Made by a program: the position numbers and the translations under genes. The notes below the pieces were generated by a model that saw only the letters and a list, made by a program, of their open reading frames with translations, searched no databases and was not told where the DNA came from. 53,754 bases of DNA, taken from assembly GCA_934636105.1 (NCBI GenBank), contig CAKTZR010000020.1:1-53754 (forward strand), in the 5' to 3' direction. Below, piece after piece: positions 15,771 through 24,850 of the stretch (position 1 is the stretch's first letter; each line of letters begins with the position of its first letter). The stretch is from an uncultured Clostridia bacterium. Lineage in GTDB: Bacteria > Bacillota > Clostridia > Christensenellales > Aristaeellaceae.

Positions 15771-17135
15771 ATGGGTAAATATTTCGGAACGGACGGATTT
15801 CGCGGCGAAGCCAATGTGGATTTGACCAGCGAACATGCTTACAAAATCGGCAAATTCATCGGCTGGTATTACGGCGCGCGCAAGGGCAGAAAGGCCCGCG
15901 TGGTCATCGGCAAGGATACCCGCCGCTCCAGCTATATGTTTGAATATGCGATTGTCGCCGGTCTGACGGCAACCGGCGCGGATGCGTATATGCTCCACGT
16001 CACCACCACGCCGAGCGTGGCCTATGTCACCCGTGTGGACAGTTTTGACTGCGGCGTGATGATTTCCGCGTCGCATAATCCGTTCTATGACAATGGCATC
16101 AAGCTCATCAACAGCCGCGGCGAGAAGATGGATGACCAAACCATCGCCGATATTGAAGCGTATCTGGACGGCAATCTGGCGGCGCTGGGGCTGGAAGGCG
16201 ACGTACCCGGGGCCAAGCGCGAGGAGCTGGGCGAGATTGTGGATTATGTCTCCGGCCGCAACCGCTATGTCGGCTATCTGATTTCCCTTGCCGCGCATTC
16301 CTACAAGAATATGCGCGTCGGCCTTGACTGCGCCAACGGCAGTTCTTGGAACATTGCACGAACCGTTTTTGAAGCGCTGGGCGCGAAGACGTTTGTCATC
16401 AATGCCGAGCCGGACGGCGTGAACATCAACCGCGGCGCAGGTTCCACGCACATCGACGGTCTGCGCCGCTTCGTGGTGGAAAATCATTTGGATGTGGGCT
16501 TTGCCTATGACGGCGATGCGGATCGCTGCCTGGCAGTGGATGAAAACGGCGAGGTGGTGGATGGCGACAAGATCATCTATATCTTCGGCTGTCAGATGAA
16601 GCGCGAGGGCAAGCTTGCAGGCAATAAGGTCGTCACCACGGTGATGAGCAATTTTGGCCTGTATAAAGCGCTGGATGAAGCGGGTATCGGCTACGAAAAA
16701 ACCGCCGTCGGCGACCGCTTTGTGTATGAAAACATGGCGCAGAACGGCTACTGCGTCGGCGGAGAGCAGTCCGGCCATATCATTTTGAGCAAGTATGCGA
16801 CGACGGGCGACGGCATTTTGACCTCGATTGAGCTGATGGAGGCGATGCTGGATAATAAGCAGACGCTTTCCCGCCTGGCCGCGCCGGTGACGGTGTATCC
16901 GCAGGTGCTCAAAAATGTGCGCGTGAGCGATAAGGCCGCCGTGCGGAACAATGCGCATGTGCAGGAGGTTGTCAAGGCTGTCGGCGAAAAGCTGGGCGAC
17001 ACGGGGCGCGTGCTGCTTCGCGAGAGCGGCACGGAGCCGGTCATCCGCGTGATGGCGGAAGCGCAGGAACTGCGCGTGGCCGAAGCCTGTGTCAACGAAA
17101 TGATCGACGCGATCAAAGCGGAAGGGTTGGCGTAA
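15771..17135 (+). CDS. glmM: phosphoglucosamine mutase
   Basis: A 454-residue alpha-D-phosphohexomutase that interconverts glucosamine-6-phosphate and glucosamine-1-phosphate for peptidoglycan precursors. Seen are the N-terminal YFGTDGFRGEAN, the phosphoserine loop MISASHNPFYDNGIKL, the metal loop DGDADRC, and the C-terminal phosphate-binding RESGTEPVIRVMAE. The ATG at 15771 follows GGGAAAGGTG. The frame is open far upstream, but that region lacks similarity and contains the promoter. The next gene begins two bases after the stop, so the two are translationally coupled. Confidence 0.93.
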   Translation: MGKYFGTDGFRGEANVDLTSEHAYKIGKFIGWYYGARKGRKARVVIGKDTRRSSYMFEYAIVAGLTATGADAYMLHVTTTPSVAYVTRVDSFDCGVMISASHNPFYDNGIKLINSRGEKMDDQTIADIEAYLDGNLAALGLEGDVPGAKREELGEIVDYVSGRNRYVGYLISLAAHSYKNMRVGLDCANGSSWNIARTVFEALGAKTFVINAEPDGVNINRGAGSTHIDGLRRFVVENHLDVGFAYDGDADRCLAVDENGEVVDGDKIIYIFGCQMKREGKLAGNKVVTTVMSNFGLYKALDEAGIGYEKTAVGDRFVYENMAQNGYCVGGEQSGHIILSKYATTGDGILTSIELMEAMLDNKQTLSRLAAPVTVYPQVLKNVRVSDKAAVRNNAHVQEVVKAVGEKLGDTGRVLLRESGTEPVIRVMAEAQELRVAEACVNEMIDAIKAEGLA

Positions 17136-17136
17136 G

Positions 17137-17799
17137 ATGGACGCGATTAAAGTCAGCGATTTGTTTGATTTGACGCATACCCGTGCGGAAAAGATGCTTG
17201 ACGCATGCGAATATCCGTGGGAGGCGCTTTCCAAAATCGGCGAAACGGTGCTTGCCGTCGGTCAGACGCTCGATTTGAACGCCTACAATCACCCGGCGGA
17301 GGATGTGTGGATTGCCAAGTCCGCGACGGTTGCGGCGACGGCCAGCATCACAGGGCCTTGCGTCATCGGCGAAAAGACCGAGGTGCGCCCCGGCGCGTTC
17401 ATTCGCGGCAATGTGCTCGTCGGCGACGGCGCAGTGGTCGGCAATTCCTGTGAGCTGAAAAACTGCATTCTCTTTGACGGCGTGCAGACCCCGCATTATA
17501 ATTACGTCGGCGATTCCATTCTGGGCTATAAGGCGCATATGGGTGCGGGCGCTGTGACCAGCAACGTCAAGGGCGACAAGAAGAACGTCGTCGTCCACGG
17601 CGAAGCGGATTACGAAACCGGGCGCAAAAAGTTTGGTGCGATGCTCGGCGATTTTGCGGAAATCGGCTGCAACAGCGTGCTCAATCCCGGTACGATCATC
17701 GGCAGGGATTCGCAGGTATATCCGCTTTCCAGCGTGCGCGGCGTGGTCAAGGCGCGGCATATCGTCAAGGGCGAGCGCGGCGCGTTTGCCAAGGCGTGA
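17137..17799 (+). CDS. stand-alone GlmU-acetyltransferase-like left-handed beta-helix protein
   Basis: A 220-residue protein. About 50 N-terminal residues precede hexapeptide repeats of a left-handed beta-helix. The segment ELKNCILFDGVQTPHYNYVGD (residues 106-126) aligns with the acetyltransferase half of GlmU, including the catalytic-type histidine (H120 here). There is no nucleotidyltransferase half. GlmM makes glucosamine-1-phosphate, the substrate of GlmU acetylation, so coupling to glmM suggests that this protein makes N-acetylglucosamine-1-phosphate. That is an inference. Homologues are often annotated as UDP-GlcNAc pyrophosphorylase, which the sequence does not support. Another sugar-phosphate acyltransferase role is possible. 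Confidence 0.8.
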   Translation: MDAIKVSDLFDLTHTRAEKMLDACEYPWEALSKIGETVLAVGQTLDLNAYNHPAEDVWIAKSATVAATASITGPCVIGEKTEVRPGAFIRGNVLVGDGAVVGNSCELKNCILFDGVQTPHYNYVGDSILGYKAHMGAGAVTSNVKGDKKNVVVHGEADYETGRKKFGAMLGDFAEIGCNSVLNPGTIIGRDSQVYPLSSVRGVVKARHIVKGERGAFAKA

Positions 17800-17816
17800 G
17801 ATCGAACAGAACGTAT

Positions 17817-17849
17817 AAAAAAGCGGACTGCGCAAAACAGTCCGTTTTT
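17817..17849. terminator. bidirectional terminator
   Basis: CGGACTG (17824-17830) and CAGTCCG (17838-17844) flanked by A and T runs. It serves glmM's operon and the convergent TSCPD gene. Confidence 0.85.
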
Positions 17850-17861
17850 GATTGCGTTAGA

Positions 17862-18113
17862 TTACGCTGCGTGATTCGCCTTGTATTCCTCCAGCGCGGT
17901 GGCCAGCTGATCCGGGCAGCTCGTGCCGTTGCGGCACTGAATGCCCTTCAGGCGGCGGATGGCCTCATCCACGGTCATGCCGATCACCAGCGCGGCGACG
18001 CCCTGCGTGTTGCCCGCGCAGCCGCCGTTGAATTTGCAGGCGGTGATGATATTGTTTTCAACCTCGAATTCGATGGAACGGCTGCAAACGTTGTGCGTTT
18101 TATAGGTGTTCAT
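17862..18113 (-). CDS. TSCPD domain protein, TIGR03905-like
   Basis: An 83-residue protein. Four cysteines are spread along it: VCSRSIEF, KFNGGCAGNTQGV, IQCRNG and TSCPDQLA. The last gives the TSCPD family its name. Related domains occur at the end of some class II ribonucleotide reductases; the small stand-alone form has no known function. The ATG follows AGGAGGAAACAG on the minus strand. It is monocistronic. Confidence 0.8.
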   Translation of the reverse strand: MNTYKTHNVCSRSIEFEVENNIITACKFNGGCAGNTQGVAALVIGMTVDEAIRRLKGIQCRNGTSCPDQLATALEEYKANHAA

Positions 18114-18238
18114 GCTGTTTCCTCCTGTCGTGCGTGAATTGCAACGTGAATATCTTTTTCGACGCGAAACGCGTTTTTCCTGCTTGTGACGCGCGCCCGC
18201 TTTGACTCATAGGCTTGAGGAGAAGGAGTGTGGCGGCG

Positions 18239-19084
18239 ATGGGAGAGCGAATCATCGTCTCCGGCGGCGACGAAGTGCGCGTGTTTGCGCCGCCGGGACG
18301 TGAGCCTTTGGAACAGATTCGTCTGGAGGGCGCGGGGGCGCTGTGCGCGTATCGACAGACGGTATTCTGCGCAAGCGATTGGGGAGATATGGTTTGGCGG
18401 CTGGATGCGAAAAAACTGGTGCCGACAGGGCTTTTCGCGGGCGGGCCGGGCATGCAGCGCCTGCTGCTTTCTCCGGACGGCGCGCGTCTGCTGATTCTCT
18501 GTGCGGAGGCGGACAGCGTGCTTTTGCTGGATGCGGCTTGCGGCGCGCCGCTGGTGCTGGCGCGCACCGGGCTGAATCCGCAGAACATCGCGTTGGATGA
18601 ATCGGGTGAAATCCTGGCGGTTGCGGCGGGTGAAAGCGGCGAAACGCTGCTGCTCAGCGCCAGATCGCTGACGCAGCTTCGCCGTCTGCCCATGCCGGGC
18701 ATTGTCTTTGACGTACTGCTGCACAACGGGACGGTCTACGCGCTCTGCCTGAACGAGACGCTGAACACGACGCTGACGACGCTTCCCTGCGGCGGCGCGC
18801 GGCAGCTGCTCACGCTTTCCGGCATGCCGGGGAGAATGGCGGTTGAACGGGGAGCGCTCGTCTGCGCGACGGAGGGCTTTATGCACACGGTTTCTCTTGA
18901 TGGCAGTCGGTTGCTGCATACGCGGCGCGTGCCCGGGCGCGCTGCGGCGTGGCAGAGCTTCGGCGAAACGCTGCTGGTCTGCGATGCGCTGACCGAGCAG
19001 ATCGACAGGCAGAGCGCAGGCGGGCAGTGGAGTCTGTTCTGCAGGCATGCGCGGGATATGCGGAGCCTGTTCGGGCAAACATAA
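18239..19084 (+). CDS. predicted beta-propeller protein of unknown function
   Basis: A 281-residue protein made of repeated short strands such as RLLLSPDGARLLILCAEADSVLLLDAA and NIALDESGEILAVAAGESGETLLL, the pattern of YncE/WD-like propellers. No signal peptide or catalytic motif is visible, so it is probably cytoplasmic. AAGGAG (18223-18228) supports the ATG at 18239; an in-frame TTG (18215) and GTG (18230) lie upstream with poor spacing. The next gene, a membrane protein, starts 22 bases later, so the pair is likely an operon. Confidence 0.6.
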   Translation: MGERIIVSGGDEVRVFAPPGREPLEQIRLEGAGALCAYRQTVFCASDWGDMVWRLDAKKLVPTGLFAGGPGMQRLLLSPDGARLLILCAEADSVLLLDAACGAPLVLARTGLNPQNIALDESGEILAVAAGESGETLLLSARSLTQLRRLPMPGIVFDVLLHNGTVYALCLNETLNTTLTTLPCGGARQLLTLSGMPGRMAVERGALVCATEGFMHTVSLDGSRLLHTRRVPGRAAAWQSFGETLLVCDALTEQIDRQSAGGQWSLFCRHARDMRSLFGQT

Positions 19085-19106
19085 GCAGCAGGGGGCGAAA
19101 CATCGT

Positions 19107-19676
19107 ATGGCGAAAGTCTGGCGGCGGCGGATGGGCGTTGTCATCATAGTTTCCATGACGGCGACGACTGTGATGCTGGCGCTGCAAAACCGCATGGCGG
19201 AAGCGATTCCGCTGCATTTGTGCAGCGTTTCGGCGATCCTGGCCGCCGTGCTGGCCTTCGCGCCCGTTTCGTCGATTGTGGATTATCTATGGATGCTGGG
19301 CATGCCCGGCGCGTTGTTGGCGCTTGTGTTTCCCGCGCCCGCCGGCAGCCGATGGCAATTCCTGTTTTCTGCGTGCTACATGCTGACCCACGCGATGATT
19401 GTGTTGATCGCTTTGAGCGCGCTGGCCATGGGCGAATGCCCGCGGAGCGGGAGAGCGCCGCAGATGCTGATGCTCTTGCAGGCGCTGGGCCTGACGGCGT
19501 TTTTTGTCAACCGCGCGTTGGGAACGGATTTTCTTTTTCTGGCTTCGCCGCCGCTGAGTACGCCACTGGAGAGGATCTACCGCGCTGGATACGGCGTGTA
19601 TATTGCTTTTTTGCAGGGCATGATGCTGCTTTTATGCCTGATGATGGATCGGGCGGGACGATGGCTGTTTGAATGA
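19107..19676 (+). CDS. YwaF/TIGR02206-like integral membrane protein
   Basis: A 189-residue protein with about five to six membrane helices, including IPLHLCSVSAILAAVLAF and MLTHAMIVLIALSALAMG. The paired histidines in membrane segments (LHLCS, LTHAM) are typical of the TIGR02206/YwaF group, which is related to the eukaryotic TMEM164 acyltransferase family; the bacterial function is not established. AGGGGGCG precedes the ATG. It is in an operon with the propeller gene. Confidence 0.7.
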   Translation: MAKVWRRRMGVVIIVSMTATTVMLALQNRMAEAIPLHLCSVSAILAAVLAFAPVSSIVDYLWMLGMPGALLALVFPAPAGSRWQFLFSACYMLTHAMIVLIALSALAMGECPRSGRAPQMLMLLQALGLTAFFVNRALGTDFLFLASPPLSTPLERIYRAGYGVYIAFLQGMMLLLCLMMDRAGRWLFE

Positions 19677-19697
19677 TCGACCCGATATTTTTTGAGC

Positions 19698-19726
19698 TAT
19701 ACAAATTTCGCGGGATGCGGTATAAT
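19698..19726 (+). promoter_or_regulatory. promoter of the yybS-like gene and rplI
   Basis: A perfect TATAAT at 19721-19726. The -35 is poor (TATACA at 19698-19703, 17-bp spacing). Confidence 0.5.
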
Positions 19727-19781
19727 AAACAAAAGGATAAGGCGCGAAGCGTGCTTCGTGCGCGAAAAGAAGGGATTCACA

Positions 19782-20852
19782 TTGGAAAATCAACATATTT
19801 CTCTGCTCCGCCGCAAAAACCGATGGGGATTGACGGTGCTGAGCATTGTTTTGTGTCTGCTGCTTTCGCCGGTGCTGGCGCTTTCCGCATTTCTGCCGCA
19901 GGCGATGACCCTCGTGCCGATCGCGCTGCTGCTTCTTCTGGGCTATGTCGGCCCGGTGAGTGCGGTGACCTGCACGGCGGTTCTCATCACGTTGAGCACG
20001 ACGCTTTTCGGCTTCTGGGGCGCGGCGCTTTCCACGCTGCTGCTCGTGCCGGTGCTGATTGCGTCGGCGTATATGGTGGAGCATGAGCGCGGCTTCTGGC
20101 AGAGCGCGGCGGGATCGGGCGTGACGATGTTTGCATCCATCGGCGTGGTGCTGCTGATGGTCAGCGCGCTGGCCGGAACGGACGTGGTCACGGCCATGTC
20201 CGATATGATGCGGCAGGCGTTCGCGGCTTCCGGCAGTTTCGGTGACACGATGCTGACGATGATGATGCAGCTTGGCTTGATTACCGCTTCGGATGGTTCG
20301 GCGGCCAGCCTCACCATGCTGGATGCGGCCACGCGCGAGCAGCTGATTGGCCAGCTTGTGATGGTGGTCGATTCCGTCATGCGGCTGGAAATCCCCATGC
20401 AGATGGCGACCGGCTCTGTCGCCGCGGGCTTGCTGGGGCAGGCGGCGCTTCGCAAGGGCGTGCTTTCGCGTGGAGACAAGGTGGATTATCCGCCGCTTCG
20501 CACATGGTGTGTGCCGAAGGGCTGGGGACGCGTGCTCGGCGTGACGCTGGCGGCGCTCTATGTGCTGACGCTGGTTGCGCCGAGCATCACCAACAGCATG
20601 TTTTATGTCTTCAGCGGCGTGTTTCAGCAGATTTTCGCCTTGCAAGGCATTGCCGCTGTGTGTTATTATCTGCATGGTAAGGGCAAGAGCCGCGTGGCGC
20701 AGGGCGTTGTGTTCGTGCTGGGTTATTTCCTGATTCAGCCGGCCGCCATCCTGTTGGGCATTGCGGATCAGACGTTTGACGTTGTCCATCGCCGCGAGAA
20801 AATGGAGGAGGAGCGACCGAATCCGTTTGACCCGCGTACACATGAAGAATAA
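19782..20852 (+). CDS. YybS-like DUF2232 membrane protein
   Basis: A 356-residue protein with about eight membrane helices, in the DUF2232/YybS family, which resembles the substrate-binding S components of ECF transporters; its ligand is unknown. A TTG at 19782 is placed well after AAGAAGGGA, and a GTG at 19758 is the alternative. Upstream in-frame codons precede the promoter and are not translated. In Bacillus the order is yybS-gdpP-rplI-dnaC. Here rplI follows in 20 bases and the gdpP gene is missing. Confidence 0.75.
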   Translation: MENQHISLLRRKNRWGLTVLSIVLCLLLSPVLALSAFLPQAMTLVPIALLLLLGYVGPVSAVTCTAVLITLSTTLFGFWGAALSTLLLVPVLIASAYMVEHERGFWQSAAGSGVTMFASIGVVLLMVSALAGTDVVTAMSDMMRQAFAASGSFGDTMLTMMMQLGLITASDGSAASLTMLDAATREQLIGQLVMVVDSVMRLEIPMQMATGSVAAGLLGQAALRKGVLSRGDKVDYPPLRTWCVPKGWGRVLGVTLAALYVLTLVAPSITNSMFYVFSGVFQQIFALQGIAAVCYYLHGKGKSRVAQGVVFVLGYFLIQPAAILLGIADQTFDVVHRREKMEEERPNPFDPRTHEE

Positions 20853-20872
20853 AGATTCTGGAGGATAAAATT

Positions 20873-21316
20873 ATGAAAGTTATTTTGCTCAAGGATATCA
20901 AGGGAACCGGTAAGAAGGATCAGATCATCGAGGCTTCCGACGGCTTCGCCCGCAACTTCCTTTTCCCCAAGGGGCTGGCCCGCGAGGCGAGCGCCACGAA
21001 CCTGAACGCCATCGAGAATGCCAAGGCTGCGCAGAAGCACCGCGAGGATGTTGAGCGTGCCAAGGCGGAGGAGACCCGCAAGGCGCTGGCCGGAAAGGCC
21101 ATCAAGATTGTTGCGCGCGGCGCGGAGGGCGGCAAGCTCTATGGCTCTGTCACCGCGCAGGAAATCGCCGACGAGCTGTTCAAGCAGTACGGCGTGAAAG
21201 TGGAAAAGCGCCGCATCGATGTGGCCAACATCCGCAACGCGGGCGATTTCACCGTCAGCGTCTGGCTCTATGCGGGCATCACGGCGGAAATGACCGCCAA
21301 GGTCGAAATCGGCTGA
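20873..21316 (+). CDS. rplI: 50S ribosomal protein L9
   Basis: A 147-residue protein with the L9 N-terminal domain (KVILLKDIKGTGKKDQIIEASDGFARNFLFPKGLA), a long connecting helix rich in A, K, E and R (about 42-78) and a C-terminal domain (GKLYGSVTAQEIADEL). L9 sits at the base of the L1 stalk and affects frame maintenance. TGGAGGAT precedes the ATG. dnaB follows, the order of many Firmicutes. Confidence 0.96.
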   Translation: MKVILLKDIKGTGKKDQIIEASDGFARNFLFPKGLAREASATNLNAIENAKAAQKHREDVERAKAEETRKALAGKAIKIVARGAEGGKLYGSVTAQEIADELFKQYGVKVEKRRIDVANIRNAGDFTVSVWLYAGITAEMTAKVEIG

Positions 21317-21331
21317 TCCATAGGAACGCAT

Positions 21332-21362
21332 GGGGTTTTCCTCTGAAACAGGGGAAAGCCCT
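21332..21362 (+). terminator. weak terminator or processing hairpin between rplI and dnaB
   Basis: GGGGTTTTCCTC and GGGGAAAGCCCT pair over 12 bp if G-T pairs are allowed, with only an ATCTTTTG tract after it. It may reduce, rather than end, transcription into dnaB. Confidence 0.4.
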
Positions 21363-21388
21363 ATCTTTTGTTAAAAGGGGAGAACATC

Positions 21389-22732
21389 GTGGACGAAGCA
21401 GTTATGCGCGTGCCGCCCAACAATGCCGACGCGGAAAAAAGCGTGCTCGGCTGCATGATGCAGGATCGCGAAGCGCTGTCGCTGGCCTTTGAACTGCTCG
21501 CGGCGGAGGATTTTTATCAGCCCGCCAACCGGGAGATTTTCGACGCCATGCACGCGCTCAACACGCAGGGCATGCCCATCGATCTGGTGACGGTGGATGA
21601 CGAATTGACCCGGCGCGGCACGCTGGAAGGCGTGGGCGGCACAAATTACCTCGTTGAGTTGAGCCAGTGCATGCCTTCTACGGTCAATGCGCGCGCCTAT
21701 GTGCAGATTGTGGATGAAAAGGCGACCCTGCGCCGCATGATTAAGGCGACGGGCGATATTGCTTCCGCCTGCTATCAGCAGACCGAAGCGGTGAGCGATA
21801 TCCTCGGCGTGGCGGAAAAGTCGATTTTCGATATCATCATGCGCCGCCACGAGGGCAGCACGCTGACGCACATTGCGGATGTTTTGCCGGATACCTATCT
21901 GCGCATCGAACAGCTGACCGAGCTGAAAGGCGGCATTGACGGTGTGCCGACGGGCTTTGTGGATCTGGATAACCTGCTGACCGGCCTGCACGGCGGCGAG
22001 CTGGTCATCGTCGGCGCGCGTCCTTCGATGGGAAAAACCAGCTTTGGCATGAACGTCATCGGCTATGCGGCGACGATGGCAGGCAAGACAACCGCTGTCT
22101 TTTCGCTGGAAATGCCGAAGGATCAGCTGGCGATGCGCCTGCTCTGTGCGGATGCGCGCGTGGATATGCAGGCCGTCCGTCACGGCTCTCTGCGGGACGA
22201 AGACTGGATTTCGCTGTCCTCCACGCTTGGCCCGCTGGCGGCATCCAATATCTATATCGACGATACCTCCGGCATCACGCCGTCGCAGCTCCGCTCCCGC
22301 TGCCGCCGCCTGAAAATGGAGCATGGGCTGGACATGATTATGGTCGATTACCTCCAGCTCATGAGCGCGGACGGCCATGTGGAAAACCGCCAGAACGAGG
22401 TCAGCGAGATTTCGCGAAACCTCAAGAGTATTGCCAAGGAATTGAACGTTCCGCTTGTCGCACTGGCGCAGCTTTCCCGCGCAGGCGCACAGCGAAGCGA
22501 TAAGCGGCCGATTCTGTCCGACCTGCGCGATTCCGGCGCTATCGAGCAGGATGCGGATGTGATTATGTTCCTGCATCGCGAGGAATATTATGACCCCAAC
22601 ACCGAGGATAAAAACATTGCCGAGGTGATTGTCGCCAAACAGCGCAACGGTCCGCTGGGCACGGTGAAGCTGGCGTGGCTGGGGCAGTATACGCGCTTCG
22701 CCAGCCTTCAGCAGGGCGGGGCGGCGCAGTAA
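21389..22732 (+). CDS. dnaB: replicative DNA helicase DnaB
   Basis: A 447-residue hexameric 5'-3' helicase of the replisome (called DnaC in Bacillus). The N-terminal helical domain (residues 1-120) is followed by the RecA-like domain with Walker A GARPSMGKTSFG, Walker B-like MIMVDYLQLMS, and LSDLRDSGAIEQDADVIMFLHR near the end. Length is standard and no intein is present. The GTG at 21389 follows AAAGGGGAG with ideal spacing. topB starts 16 bases downstream. Confidence 0.96.
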   Translation: MDEAVMRVPPNNADAEKSVLGCMMQDREALSLAFELLAAEDFYQPANREIFDAMHALNTQGMPIDLVTVDDELTRRGTLEGVGGTNYLVELSQCMPSTVNARAYVQIVDEKATLRRMIKATGDIASACYQQTEAVSDILGVAEKSIFDIIMRRHEGSTLTHIADVLPDTYLRIEQLTELKGGIDGVPTGFVDLDNLLTGLHGGELVIVGARPSMGKTSFGMNVIGYAATMAGKTTAVFSLEMPKDQLAMRLLCADARVDMQAVRHGSLRDEDWISLSSTLGPLAASNIYIDDTSGITPSQLRSRCRRLKMEHGLDMIMVDYLQLMSADGHVENRQNEVSEISRNLKSIAKELNVPLVALAQLSRAGAQRSDKRPILSDLRDSGAIEQDADVIMFLHREEYYDPNTEDKNIAEVIVAKQRNGPLGTVKLAWLGQYTRFASLQQGGAAQ

Positions 22733-22748
22733 TTCATGAGGTGAAGCC

Positions 22749-24836
22749 ATGCAAACGCTCGTTGTTGCCGAAAAGCCGTCCGTTGCGCGGGACATTGCCC
22801 GCGTGCTGGGCGCGAAGGACAGGGGCGAAAATTGCCTGATGGGCGGCGGCTATGTGGTCACATGGGCGCTGGGCCATCTGGTTACGCTCAAGGAGCCGCA
22901 GGAGCTGAACGAGCGGTATACCCGCTGGCGGGCGGAGGATTTGCCGATTCTGCCGGAAAAGATGGAGACGAAGGTCATCAAAAAGACGAGAAGCCAGTTT
23001 CTTTCCGTCAAAAAATGGATGAACGACAAACAAACGCAGGATATCATCTGCGCAACGGACTCCGGGCGCGAGGGCGAGCTGATCTTCCGCTATATTTATG
23101 AGCAGGCAGGCTGCAAAAAGCCCGTTCGGCGGCTGTGGATTTCATCGATGACGGATGAAGCCATCCGCGCGGGTTTTGACAGTCTGCGGCCTTCGGCGGA
23201 TTATGACGCACTCTATGCCAGCGCGCGTTGTCGGGCGGACGCGGATTGGCTGATCGGCATGAACGCGACGCGCGCCTATACGCTTCGCTACAATGTGCTG
23301 CTCTCCATCGGCCGCGTGCAGACCCCGACATTGAGCATGCTGGTGAAGCGCCGCCGCGAAATCGACGCGTTTGTGCCTAAGCCGTTTTACACCGTTCGAG
23401 CGGATTTCGGCGACTATCAGGGCGTGTATATCGACAAAAAAGGCGAACGCAAACTGGAAAGCGAGGAAGCCGCACAGCAGATTGCGCGCCGCGTTTCCGG
23501 CCAGACGGCGCAGGTGACGCAGGCAGCGCGGGAACATAAGAGCGTTTGGCCGCCGCTGCTTTACGATTTGACGACGCTTCAGCGTGAAGCCAACGCGCAG
23601 CTGGGCTTCACGGCCAAGAAGACGCTCGCTACTGCACAGAAACTCTACGAACAGCATAAGCTGCTGACCTATCCGAGAACGGACAGCCGCTATCTGTCTC
23701 AGGATATGTTCGGCAAGGTGCAATCGACGCTGGGCAGCTACGACGGCGCGCTTCGCCCCATCGGTGAGCAGGCGCTTTCCTATGGCGTTCGGATGACGAA
23801 GCGCGTGTTTGACGACGCGAAGCTGACCGATCACCATGCGATCATTCCAACGGGCAGGCATGCGGAGAACGCAAATTTGACTGCCGACGAACGCAGGCTC
23901 TATGAGATGGTTGCCAAACGGCTGGCGGCGGTGTTTTATCCCAATTATGAATACGATGCCCTGCGCGTGGTCACGACTTGCGGCGAGGACGATTTTCTAA
24001 GCACGGGTAAGACCGTCACGCAGGCGGGCTGGAAAGCTGTTTACGGTGGAGACGAAGCCAAGAGCCGCCGGAAAAAGAAGACGGATGACGACAAACAGCA
24101 GCTTCCGGCGCTGACCGTCGGCGACGAGCGGCTCTGCAAGGACGCGCAGGCGGTGCGCGACCAGACCAAGCCGCCGAAGGAATATAACGACGCCAGCATT
24201 CTGCTGGATATGGAGCACGCCGGGCGGCAGATTGAGGATGAAGAAATCCGCGAACAGATGAAAGACTGCGCGCTCGGCACGCCGGCGACCCGCGCGGCCA
24301 TCATCGAGCGTCTGATCGACGTGGGTTATGTGCAGCGCAGCGGCAAAAACCTCGTGGCGACGGAAAAAGGCGTGCATCTGATTGAGGCCGTGCCGCCGGA
24401 AATCGCTTCGCCGGAGACGACGGGCCGCTGGGAACGCGCGCTGGCGGAAATTGCAAGGGGCAGCGACGGCGAGACGCGTTTCCGGCAGGGCATCGCAAGG
24501 CTGGCGGCATTTCTGGTTCAAAATGCCGCAGGCGCGCCGGATGTGGCGTTTGCCCAGGAGGAGCGGCGCGGCAAAAAGCGCATGCAGACGCTCGGAGTGG
24601 CCTGTCCCGTCTGCGGTCAGGGCAAGGTGGCCGAAAACAGCAAGGGATTTTACTGCACGCGCTTCCGCGAAGGCTGCAAATTTACCATCTGGAAGGATGC
24701 GCTGACCCGCGCGGGCGGCCCGATGCTGAATACAAAGCTGCTCAAGCTGTGCATGGAGAAAAAGGATGTGCGCGGCTCGACGGGTACGATCCATTATGAC
24801 GCGGGACAGATTCGATTCGCGGCAGGAGAAAAATAA
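22749..24836 (+). CDS. topB: DNA topoisomerase III
   Basis: A 695-residue type IA topoisomerase that passes single strands and decatenates DNA. Seen are the TOPRIM start (VVAEKPSVARDIARVLG) and its acidic DSGREGELIF, SIGRVQTPTL, the active tyrosine in LLTYPRTDSRYLS (about residue 307), and a C-terminal zinc ribbon (CPVCGQGKVAENSKGFYC then GC). Chromosomal copies are common in Firmicutes, but topB also rides on conjugative elements; here its composition and setting after dnaB look chromosomal. Confidence 0.95.
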   Translation: MQTLVVAEKPSVARDIARVLGAKDRGENCLMGGGYVVTWALGHLVTLKEPQELNERYTRWRAEDLPILPEKMETKVIKKTRSQFLSVKKWMNDKQTQDIICATDSGREGELIFRYIYEQAGCKKPVRRLWISSMTDEAIRAGFDSLRPSADYDALYASARCRADADWLIGMNATRAYTLRYNVLLSIGRVQTPTLSMLVKRRREIDAFVPKPFYTVRADFGDYQGVYIDKKGERKLESEEAAQQIARRVSGQTAQVTQAAREHKSVWPPLLYDLTTLQREANAQLGFTAKKTLATAQKLYEQHKLLTYPRTDSRYLSQDMFGKVQSTLGSYDGALRPIGEQALSYGVRMTKRVFDDAKLTDHHAIIPTGRHAENANLTADERRLYEMVAKRLAAVFYPNYEYDALRVVTTCGEDDFLSTGKTVTQAGWKAVYGGDEAKSRRKKKTDDDKQQLPALTVGDERLCKDAQAVRDQTKPPKEYNDASILLDMEHAGRQIEDEEIREQMKDCALGTPATRAAIIERLIDVGYVQRSGKNLVATEKGVHLIEAVPPEIASPETTGRWERALAEIARGSDGETRFRQGIARLAAFLVQNAAGAPDVAFAQEERRGKKRMQTLGVACPVCGQGKVAENSKGFYCTRFREGCKFTIWKDALTRAGGPMLNTKLLKLCMEKKDVRGSTGTIHYDAGQIRFAAGEK

Positions 24837-24850
24837 AAGGAGCGACAGCC

